From: Plantago ovata
Lineage: Eukaryota > Streptophyta > Magnoliopsida > Lamiales > Plantaginaceae
Assembly: GCA_028274465.1 (NCBI GenBank)
Contig: CM051455.1
Location: 117,961,547-118,025,546 of the forward strand
Direction: 5' to 3'
Length of the DNA stretch: 64,000 nucleotides
Shown: in pieces, positions 45,280-55,177 of the stretch
Position numbering within the stretch: position 1 is the stretch's first letter
Layout of the letters: the number at the start of each line of letters is the position of its first letter
The notes under the pieces: model-generated
Told to the model about the DNA's origin: nothing
Databases searched by the model: none
Seen by the model: only the letters and a program-made list of their open reading frames with translations
Position numbers and translations under genes: made by a program

Positions 45280-46577
45280 CGATGGAACGCGGGTTTGTCG
45301 GGTCCCGGTTCAATCAAATGAATTTGTTATTTAGCCAAAGGCAATTCACAACTACAACGAAAACCGTAGTGTAGCAGTAGAATGACCTCGAGTGTCGTTC
45401 TCTCAGGACTATAACTAGCTTTATCTATTTAACTAGAGAATATAAAAGGGTTTTCCTAACAGATAATGGAAATTGGTGATAGTATGATCCTTCAAAGCAT
45501 AACGGGTTAATAATCATGCGTAAATTCCTCGGTCTTGCATGGAGATCTTTGATCAATCTAATGTCCTGTTGCAATTATTAAGCACTACGAAGATAATGAT
45601 ACTGACAAGTCAATCACTATTGTCCTATTGTGTTCCGTAATTATTCAACACTACGAAGATATAGATGCGCATAGGTCGACGAGGGTCCAACTGTGCATAA
45701 TAATTAATACAACATACGAGAATTTAGGCTGAGCCTGATCAACGAAATAAAGCAATAACACGGAGTATAATGCGCGATATAGCCATTAGCATGATTCTCT
45801 TCCCTTCGCTAAGAATTCACATACTACCACCAACGATAAGTTTAGCTACTCATAATAGGCATGCAATCAACAGAAATCATAGAAGAAAACATGTTGAAAG
45901 ATATAAAAAATAAGTAGAATAAACTGTAAGATACAATGTTACCGAAGGTTGTCAATCTCCGAAGAATTGCGATCCTACAAGCTCCAATCTGCTATGAAAA
46001 AGTGTCCCCTAAGCTACGAACCCCCAGAACAGGCTCTGGGAAGTTCCTACCTAAAACTACAGAGAAAGGTGGGAGAATAGGTCTGGAAAAGTATATATTT
46101 CGGAGAAAATCTGAGCAACTATATATAAGCCCCGAAATAGTGTGGGGCGATTCGCCCCACACACCGGGCGGTTCGCCCGGTGTGGGGCGAGTCTCCCCAC
46201 ATCCCGGGCGGTTCGCCCGGGAGTGATTTTCGCAGAATTCCGCGTTTTCGACGCGTTTTTGGATTTCTTCCCCTTTTCGGACTCGGTTTCTGACTTCTAG
46301 TGGCCTTCTAACCTCCATATTCGACCCCTAGACTCCAAATCCTATCCGGAAACCTTCAGATACTCCAAATAGGCTTCTGGAACACCAATTCCTTGTCAAC
46401 TTTAATATAATTGCCCGGAAATCCTCGATTTTCAACCAATACCTGTAAAATAAAATCTAAAGGGAAACGTGACACTATTCTAATAAAATGCACTAAAATA
46501 TAGCTAAATTAACATAGATGATAGCTAAAATAGGTGAAAAAGACTCAAATGAAAGTGTAAAATATACACATTTATCA
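45280..46577 (-). mobile_element. A2 5' LTR
   Basis: 1298 bp on the minus strand. TATA box at 46120-46127, preceded by a GC-rich block (46140-46222). Nearly the same sequence as its 3' partner. Confidence 0.92.
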
Positions 46578-46582
46578 GTGAA

Positions 46583-47233
46583 CTTGTTCTGAGTGGCCTT
46601 GCTCGATTTAGGCTCCTCGTCAGCCTTATCCGGAGCATGTTTCTGAGCCTCCTTGGCAGCAGCTCTTGCTCGCGCCGCGGCTCTAGCCTCGCTATGCCGC
46701 TGAAACTCAATCTTCTCTAAGGGATTTGGCGGCCGCATGTTGTCGCTATGAAATGTAAAATCAATGGCCCTAGGATCCACTGAATGGTAACTGGTCTCCT
46801 CCTCAGGGGCATAATTTTGCCCAATAAGCAAGTCTCTCTGAGCTTGCGTATTCATCTCATAGATGGAAGGAGATGATAGCCTGGCTGTGCTCAGACCAGC
46901 TTCATTCGCGTGCACATCCATTATTGCACGAGGAGACTCCTCTTCGTCATCAGTAACCACGGTCCGACGAGTGGTTTGAGGAGGGAACTTAACTTTCTTC
47001 TGCGGAGGAGTTGTCCGTGGAGACGTTGCATCATCGTCATCGCTATCAACTATGATGATGCCCCTACCACGCTGGATGGAATGGTCGCCCTCCTCGAACC
47101 AAGACAACGCCGGATCTGGTTGATCCGTGTCATCCATGTCTTCTACCTGGATGTCCATAGGAGGAACCGCATCGAAAGAACCATAGTTTCGACCATGGAC
47201 TTGAGCGGCTAAGGTGATGAGCTCGGAGGACAC
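46583..47233 (-). pseudogene. Antisense gene of T backbone, segment 4 (N-terminal side)
   Basis: An open minus-strand frame beginning MSSELITLAAQVHGRNYGSF, followed by acidic and proline/serine-rich, low-complexity sequence (IIIVDSDDDDATSPRTTPPQ) and a charged alanine-rich helix (EARAAARARAAAKEAQKHA). The A2 element separates it from segment 3, and the GTGAA target duplication marks the point. Extended, disordered N-termini are usual for this family of antisense genes. Function unknown. 47234-47289 continues the same backbone to the next LTR. Confidence 0.6.
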
Positions 47234-48340
47234 CCCAGGATTGGCGGGACCTCCATCCTCCTCGGTCCTATCATCAATAAAGTCGTCGTTGATGAATGTG
47301 TATTTTACACTTTCATTCGAGTCTTTTTCACCTATTTTAGATATCCTCTATGATTAATTTAGCTATATTTTAATGCATTTTATTAGAATAGTGTCACGTT
47401 TCCCTTTAGATTTTATTTTACAGGTTTTGGTTGAAATTCGAAGATTTCCGGGCAATTATATTGAAGTTGACAAGGAATTGGTGTTCCAGAAGCCTATTTG
47501 GAGTATCTGAAGGTTTCCGGATAGGATTTGGAGTCTAGGGGTCGAATCTGGAGGTTAGAAGGCCACTAGAAGTCAGAAACCGAGTACGAAAAGGGGAAGA
47601 AATCCAAAACTGCGTCGAAAACGCGGAATTCCGCAAAAAAACCGGGGGGCGAACCGCCGCACAGCTGGGGCAAACCGCCCCGTGGTTTTTCGGGGCCTAT
47701 ATATAGTGCTCAGTTTTTCTCCGAAAATCATATCTTTCCAGACCTACTTTCTCACCTCTCTCTATAGTTTTCGGTAGGAACTTCCCGGGGCCTGTCCTGG
47801 GAGTTCTGTAGCTTAGGGGATACTTTTTCATAGCGGATTGGAGCTCGTAGGATCGCAATTCTTCGGAGATTGACAACCTTCGGTAACTTGTATCTTACAG
47901 TTTAATCTACTATTTTATATATCTTTCAATATGTTTTCTTCTATGATTTCTGTTGATTGCATGCCTATTATGAGTAGCTAAACTTATCGTTGGTGGTAGT
48001 ATGTGAATTCTTAGCGAAGGGAAGATAATCATGCTAATGGCTATATCGCGCATTATACTCCGTGTCATTGCTTTATTTCGTTGATCAGTTGCAGCCTAAA
48101 TTCTCGTATGTTGTATTAATTATTATGCACAATTGGACACTTGTCGACCACTAGACCAATTATCTTCGTAGTGTTGAATAATTACGGAACACATTAGGAC
48201 AATCGTGATTGACTTGTTAGACCAATTATCTTCGTAGTGCTTAATATTTACAACAGGACACTAGATTGATTCAAAGATCTCTATGCAAGACCGAGGAATT
48301 TATGCATGATTATCGACCCGTTATGTTAAGAAGGACCATA

Positions 48341-49584
48341 TGATGAATGTGTATTTTACACTTTCATTCGAGTCTTTTTCACCTATTTTAGCTATCCTCT
48401 ATGTTAATTTAGCTATATTTTAGTACATTTTATTAGAATAGTGTCAGGTTTCCCTTTAGTTTTTATTTTACAGGTTTCTGTTTAAATTCGGAGATTATCG
48501 GGCAATTATATTGAAGTCTACAAGGGATTGGTGTTCCAGAAGCCTATTTGGAGTATCTGAAGGTTTCCGGATAGGATTTGGAGTCTAGGGGCCGAATCTG
48601 GAGATTAGAAGGCTACTAGAAGTCATAAACCGAGTCCGAAAAGGTGAAGAAATCCAAATCCGCGTCGAAAAACACGGAAATTCCGCGAAATATTGGGGGG
48701 CGAACCGCCCCAGAGAAAATTCGGGGCCTATATATAGAGCTCAAGTTTTTCTCTGAAAATCATATCTTTCCAAGCATACTTTCTCACCTCTCTCTATAGT
48801 TTTAGGTAGGGACTTCCCGGGGCCTGTCCTGGGAGTTCCATAGCTTAGGGGATACTTTTTCATAGCAGATTGGAGCGCGTAGGATCGCAATCATCCGGAG
48901 ATTGACAACCTTCGGTAACTTTGTATCTTACAGTTTTTATCTACTTATTTATTCTTCTTTCAATATGTTTTCTTCTATGATTTCTATTGATTGCATGCCT
49001 ATTATGAGTAGCTAAACTTATCGTTGGTGGTAGTATGTGAATTCTTAGCGAGGGAAGATAATCATGCTAATGGCTATATCGCGCATTATACTACGTGTCA
49101 TTGCTTTATTTCGTTGATCAGTTGCAACCAAAATTCTCGTATGTTGTATTGATTATTATGCACGCATGGACACTAGTCGACCATCAGACCAATTATCTTC
49201 GTAGTGTTGAATAATTATGGAACACATTAGGACAATCGTTGTTGACTAGTCAGACCAAATTATCTTCGTAGTGCTTAATACTTGCAACAGGACACAAGAT
49301 TGATTCAAAGATCTCTATGCAAGACCGAGGAATTTATGCATGATTATCGACCGATTATGTTAAGAAGGACCATACTATCACCAATCTCCATTATCTGCTT
49401 GAAACCCCCTTTTGCTTTCTATGTGCTGTTTTATATTCTTAATTAGATTTGATAAAGCTAGTATAGTCCTGAGAGAACGACACTCGAGTCATTCTACTAC
49501 TACACTACGGTTTTCGTTGTAGTTGTGGATTGCCTTTGGCTAATTACAAATTTATTTGATTGACGATTGACAAACGTTTCATCA
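48341..49584 (+). mobile_element. A3 5' LTR
   Basis: 1244 bp, TGATGAATGTG to TTTCATCA. TATA box 48729-48736 after a short GC box (GGGGCGAACCGCCCC near 48696). The repeat units with ATTATCTTCGTAGTG lie at about 49190-49290. Confidence 0.94.
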
Positions 49585-49587
49585 AAT

Positions 49588-49605
49588 TGGCGCCGTTGCT
49601 AGGGA
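49588..49605 (+). promoter_or_regulatory. A3 primer binding site, tRNA-Asp
   Basis: TGGCGCCGTTGCTAGGGA, four bases after the 5' LTR, matches the tRNA-Asp 3' end with two mismatches. 49606-49753 is leader. Confidence 0.9.
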
Positions 49606-49753
49606 CTATACTCCTTTTTTCTGTTTAATTTGTTTATATTTACAGCTTTCGATTCCTAATTCTATTAGTTTTAGTTTTCCTTTTTAATCTCTCTCTAATA
49701 CTGCTTTCCTAGTCTGTTTCTAATCACCTTTCCTAGTCTGTTATAGATTGTGT

Positions 49754-51843
49754 ATGCCGCATACACGTTCTGCAGGAACACCGCTTGCTGATTAAATTGC
49801 TGAGATCGATAGAGTCTACCACCAAAGAAGGCGACTCCTTTTCAAGGAAATCGACGGAATGGCAGAAGCTAGACCACTGAAGGCATGGGTACAACCCACC
49901 AAGGATCGTATGAGGGGACCGGCGATTGTTCTTTCGTCTGCAACCCGAGATCTGGAAATCAAGAACCACGCATTCCAACAGCTTCCGAGGTTCTATGGTT
50001 TATCAAGGGAAGATGTGATGGGGTACTTGAACGATATCGATGATTTCGTCAACCAACTCCCACGATCCGGAGCTGACATAACAACCGATGAGTTGAGAAT
50101 GAAGGTTTTTGCTATGGGACTTGGCGACAAAGCCAAGTCATGGCTGAGTTCTCTACCAGCCGGCTCACTGGACACATGGGAGAAGTTTTTTTCAGCTTTT
50201 ATGGAGAAATACTTCCCCCACACCTTGATTACCGCGCTAAAGGCGCATATCACTGGATTCAAGCAGGACTATGATGAGACCATCTACACCGCGTTTGAGA
50301 GGTTCCTAGATCTCACGAACAAGTGCCCTCACCATGGTTTTGAACTTTCCGACCTAGTCCAACACTTCTACAATGGACTAACCTTCGAGAACCAACAAGT
50401 GGTGGATTTCCAATGCCGAGGCAATATTTGGGAGGAAACCGCAGAAGCCGTCTGGGCAGTTTTCGAAAGGCTTGCTAAGGGTTCGAAGTTCAAGGACCCA
50501 AGAGCAATGGTTAGGAGACATGGACCTGAAGCTCCACCGACTCAAGAAGCCCCTATGTACAGGGGGAATGGGGATCAATTCGAGTGCTTTACCAACGAAT
50601 TGAAGCAAGTCCTCAAGAGCGCCACCGGAACAACTGTTTCGAACGAAGTATGCCGAATATGCAAGAACTATGGGCATGGGGCTCATATGTGTAGATCGGA
50701 GCGGGCATATGATGATAGCAAATGGGCTCGAGGAGGCGAGAAGAAGCCTTTGCTACGGAATTTGGTACTCAAGAAGTTATCTACGGACAAGACGGTAGGA
50801 ATCCTCGAGGTGGATTCTGGAGAAGAGGATACCACAACAATCAAGGATATGCACCGGCTAACCAAACTTATGGACCTAACCAAGACCGTAGTAGGCTGAA
50901 CTATGGTAATGATCACTGCAAAAACCCCGCTCCGAAAGAGCCACCGAAGTCGAAGTCGGCTCAACTGATGGAGAACTTGCAGAAGATGGTTGATCACACA
51001 CAGAGTTTTCTCAAACGTTATGAAGAAGATTCCGAGAAAATTAGGGCAAGGCTTGATAGGTTGGAAGAGAGCACTAGGCTAGCCCATCAAAAGTTGCAAG
51101 AGTTGATCGACCGAGGAGCAAGTAGGGAACAAGGCAAACTGCCTAGCAACACTGAGAAGTCAAAATTGGCTGGTGATGTACCTGACGAAATCACCATCAG
51201 AAAGTTCATTAGGTGCGAGTGTTGCATGAAGGAAGAACTTCTACAGGCTGAGGAAGAAGAGGAGGACCTTGTTTCTGACGCAAGTGATGAGGAGCAAGAG
51301 GATCCCGAACCACTCCCTAAAAGTTTCGATGTTAAGGTAGGGATTGCTGAGCTTGAAGATGTCCGTGCCACACTAGACACGGGATCCTACTCAAACATAA
51401 TTCCTTTGAATGTGTTTGAAAAGAGTAACCTTGGAAAACTATCTGAGGAAAGGGCTGTTGTGCGACTGGCGGATGGATCATTTATGAGACCCGAAGGAGT
51501 TGTGAAAAATGTGTTGGTCAAGATTGGTGAAGCATCTGTTTACACCAATTTTGTAGTTATGCCGACGTCTGCACCTGGAACGGGGGATGTCATACTCTTA
51601 GGGCAACCATTCTTGACTAAACTACACTCCGTGATGGACATCTACCAAAGAACTTGCACCATCGAAGTGGACGGGAAGCAACACGTGTTGCACGCCATAC
51701 CTGATCCACCTGATCCGCCCGATATTTCTTTCACTACTCACTACTATGGTCTTGCAGCCTATATTCTTTCTTATTCACAGGTTCGTGGCATGGAGAGGAG
51801 ATCAATGAAGGGGAAGCCTATTACCCGCAAAAAGAAGAGATAG
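49754..51843 (+). pseudogene. A3 gag-protease
   Basis: Capsid (LKAWVQPTKDRMRGPAIVLS, YLNDIDDFVNQLPRSGADIT, WLSSLPAGSLDTWEKFFSAF), zinc knuckle CRICKNYGHGAHMC, a coiled-coil stretch (RARLDRLEESTRLAHQKLQE), acidic linker (SDASDEEQEDPEPLPKS), retropepsin (VRATLDTGSYSNIIP, GTGDVILLGQPFLTK) and a basic tail GMERRSMKGKPITRKKKR at the stop. No RT follows; the next 1.57 kb are non-coding. Near intact, with about two breaks. Start taken at the ATG at 49754 because A1 and A2 begin with the same MPHTRS. Confidence 0.9.
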
Positions 51844-53414
51844 GCGCAGACAGGAGTCGAGTCAAAGACTTTAAACAATGGCGCTATCCGGGAGGCAACC
51901 CGGAGATTTTATCACTTTCTTTACCGCTTTAATTTTATCTCACGGGTTTGATTGAGTATTTTAGGTCACTTATAAAAGCATTAGCTCTCACCTTGGATCC
52001 ACTTTCGACGTTCGGGAGGAGCGACGACGTTCAGATTTGGGGAGGAGGTTATCGCTGGTTATCTTTATACTTATCTTGCTTATGAAAAACTCGTGAAATT
52101 TTTGCATTTGCACGTTTACTGCTTTCCTAGGATAGTCTTGCATGTTTTATATGGAGTTTATTGCCGAATTGTTTTATTGGGTAGATCAACCAACTATGCC
52201 ATTAATCATATGCTTCATCTCTATGAATTTCTTTGAGGTTTTCTCGCTTGGCTTGTCACATTTATGTATTGCACTTAGTTGAGCTAGGTAGTCTCGACAT
52301 CACTTAGTGGTGTTTTCTCTACTGCGGTTCACGAAGGCCTTTATAATAGGATGATGCATGTTAGGGTCTTATGGTTGTTTTCCCGAGTAATTATGTACCT
52401 AAGAGGCAACAAGTCTTCACCATGCTTTGAGATTGCTAAATGCCTAGGAAGGAGGTAGTGTGAGGTCGTGTGATCCTTTGTTTATAACCTATTCTTCTGA
52501 ATAGGTTTGGGGAGGGGGTTACACCACCATAATAGACTTGTTTCTGTTTTTCATTTTCGTATCGTGAGTTTATTTTCCTTTTCCGTAAATTTTGTACTTC
52601 AACCTATTCTTTCGAATAGGTTTGGGGAACTCGTGTGGTCTTTTTGTTTCTTTTTGTTATGCTACTGCTGGCTAGAAAAAAAATAGAAAAAAAGAAGAAA
52701 ATTTCCAGAAAAAAAAAGGGAAGAAGAAAAAAAGAATCTGGAAAGAAGAAAAAAAGAAAAAAGAGAAAAGACCCCAAAAAAGCAAAGAAGGGTCCAAAGA
52801 AAAGAAAGCCAAATAGCAGTTTAGCAAAGTTTTGAGTCTTTTCCATTTTTCGTATTGTTCGTAATCGTGTTTTTCTATTTTTTATCTTTTTGTCTTGAGT
52901 GTCATCTGTTCTAGACCATCCTCGTCCTGCCATTCAGGAAGTGGTGAATAGCTTAAGACTTTACTTGAGAGATGGGCTGAATAGGGGAGAGTTACTTTTA
53001 TAGGGAACCCTCCTTCGTCTGATGAGAGCCAGTACTGGTTCGACCTCTTTTGAGGAAAAGTCTTAACATGGTGGAATAACAGTAAGTCCTCAGTTTCATA
53101 GGCACGGGGAAACGATTCGTATCATAGCATGCATCATTACGTCGTCAGTGACTAGGTCCAGGTAGAGAATGTTACGAGAGGCTATCTTGTCTTGACATAA
53201 GTGCTTATGTGGATGTGTATAAGTCAATCGAGGTATTCTTCAACCTATATTCATGCTTTGATTTATATGGTTTTTGTTCATATGTTATTTGATAGATTCA
53301 GTAATTTAGTTCATTTTATTTGGCATGAAACTCCATTTTTGTGTCTTGCATGTTTTTTGTATTAGAGTCTAGCTTAGTTGCTTGAGGACAAGCAAAGGTT
53401 CGGTTTGGGGAGTT
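51844..53414 (+). mobile_element. A3 3' non-coding region
   Basis: No gene. In order: a polypurine-like ATTTGGGGAGGAGG (about 52034-52047), twin hairpins 52486-52507 and 52601-52622 (115 bp apart, each followed by TTGGGGA), purine-rich run 52667-52815, and the polypurine tract TTTGGGGAGTT just before the 3' LTR. Frames at 52604-52933 are artefacts of the purine run. Confidence 0.9.
52486..52622 (+). repeat. Twin hairpins in A3 3' region
   Basis: Stem AACCTATTC / GAATAGGTT at 52486-52507 (loop TTCT) and 52601-52622 (loop TTTC). Stems match perfectly while loops vary among copies. Confidence 0.92.
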
Positions 53415-53667
53415 TGATGAATGTGTATTTTACACTTTCATTCGAGTCTTTTTCACCTATTTTTGCTATCCTCTATGTTAATTTAGCTATATTTTAGTAC
53501 ATTTTATTAGAATAGTGTCACGTTTCCCTTTAGTTTTTATTTTACAGGTTTTGGTTAAAATTCGGAGATTACCGGGCAATTATATTGAAGTCTACAAGGG
53601 ATTGGTGTTCCAGAAGCCTATTTGGAGTATCTGAAGGTTTCCGGATAGGATTTGGAGTCTAGGGGCC

Positions 53668-54914
53668 TGATGAATGTGTATTTTACACTTTCATTCGAGT
53701 CTTTTTCACCTAATTTAGCTATCCTCTATTTTAATTTAGCTATATTTTAGTACATTTTATTAGAATAGTGTCACGTTTCCCTTTAGATTTTATTTTACAG
53801 GTTTTGGTTGAAATTCGAAGATTTACGGGTAATTATATTGAAGTCTACAAGGAATTGGTGTTCCAGAAGCATATTTGGAGTATCTGAAGGTTTCCGGATA
53901 GGATTTGGAGTCTAGGGGCCGAATCTGGAGGTTAGAAGGCTACTAGAAGTCATAAATCGAGTCCGAAAAGGTGAAGAAATCCAAAACCGCGTCGAAAACG
54001 CGAAAATTTCGCGTTTACACTGGGGGGCGAACCGCCCCAGAGATATTTCGGGCCTATATATAGTTGCGAGTTTTCTCTCCGAAAATCATATCTTTCCAAG
54101 CCTTCTTTCTCACCTCTCTATAGTTTTAGGTAGGAACTTCCCGGGGCCTGTCCTGGGAGTCCCGTAGCTTAGGAGATACTTTTTCATAGCAGATTGGAGC
54201 GCGTAGGATCACAATCATCCGGAGATTGACAACCTTCGGTAACTTTGTATCTTACAACTTTTATTACTTATTTTATATATTCTTTCAATATGTTTTCTTC
54301 TATGATTGCTATTGATTGCATGCACATTATGAGTAGCTAAATTTATCGTTGGTGGTAGTATGTGAATTCTTAGCGAGGGAAGATAATCATGCTAATGGCT
54401 ATATCGCGCATTATACTCCGTATCATTGCTTTATTTCGTTGATGAGTTGAACAACAAAATTCTCGTATGTTGTATTGATCATTATGCACACTAGGACACT
54501 TGTCGGCCAATCAGACTTAATTATCTTCGTAGTGTTGAATGATTACGGAACACAATAGGACGTTAATTGTTGACAGGTCAGACCCATACTATCTTCGTAG
54601 TGCACAATACTTACAACAGGACCCAAGATTCATTCAAAGATCTCTATGCAAGACCGAGGAATTTATGCATGATTATCGACCCATTATGTTAAGAAGGACC
54701 ATAATATCACCAACCTCCATTATCTGCTTGAAAACCCCCTATCGCTTTTATCTGCTGTTTTATATTTTCTTATTAAATAGATAAATCTAGTTATAGTCCT
54801 GAGAGAACGACACTCGAGTCATTCTGCTGCTACACTACGGTTTTTGTTGTAGTTGTGGATTGCCTTTGGCTAAATAACAAATATTATTTGATTGAACCCT
54901 GACAACGTTCATCA
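53668..54914 (+). mobile_element. A4 5' LTR
   Basis: 1247 bp, TGATGAATGTG to GTTCATCA. TATA box 54055-54062 follows a GC box (GGGGGCGAACCGCCCC near 54025). Confidence 0.94.
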
Positions 54915-54916
54915 AA

Positions 54917-54936
54917 TGTGCGCCGTTGCCGGGGAC
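54917..54936 (+). promoter_or_regulatory. A4 primer binding site, tRNA-Asp-like
   Basis: The stretch contains GCGCCGTTGCCGGGGA, matching the tRNA-Asp 3' end except for one change near the CCA-pairing end. 54937-55177 is leader. Confidence 0.85.
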
Positions 54937-55177
54937 TATACTCCTTTTTTCTGTTTAATTTGTTTATATTGACAGCTTTAGATTCCTAATTCTATTAGTT
55001 TTAGTTTTCCTTTTTAATATCTCTCTAATACTGCTTTCCTAGTCTGTTTCTAATCACCTTTCCTAGCCTTAGTAGTATTCGATATCTAGAATTATTCTCG
55101 ATTTTTCGAATTTTCTAACGAGGCTAATTTTTAGTTTTGAATTACTCCAGTTTTCTCACAGATATTCAGGTCTTGTG

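Larger units (their letters stand above)
37178..46577 (-). mobile_element. Family A element A2, both LTRs, enlarged internal region
   Basis: A 9400-bp insertion with duplication GTGAA (37173-37177 and 46578-46582). On the minus strand: 5' LTR 46577-45280, tRNA-Asp primer site 45276-45259, gag-protease 45134-41983, an enlarged 3' region 41982-38494, and 3' LTR 38493-37178. LTRs differ by about 2 percent by eye. It is longer than A1 because of a roughly 1-kb insertion in the protease (42053-43063) and about 2 kb of extra sequence in the 3' region (39870-41880). No RT or integrase is present. It has few breaks. It sits in the T backbone's antisense gene. Confidence 0.93.
28880..47289. mobile_element. 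Family T Tat-type Ty3/gypsy backbone, interrupted
   Basis: The oldest layer of the right half. From left: pol from the RT C-terminus through integrase (plus strand, 28880-31336), a spacer, then segments of an antisense gene (minus strand) from 32257 to 47233. It is interrupted by a family D solo LTR (33244-35844) and a family A element (37178-46577), and is cut at 28880 by a family B LTR and at 47290 by a family A LTR. Its own LTRs, gag and most of RT are not in the window. Two RNase H modules and a downstream antisense gene are marks of the Tat/Ogre/Retand lineage. It is broken in several places. Confidence 0.8.
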
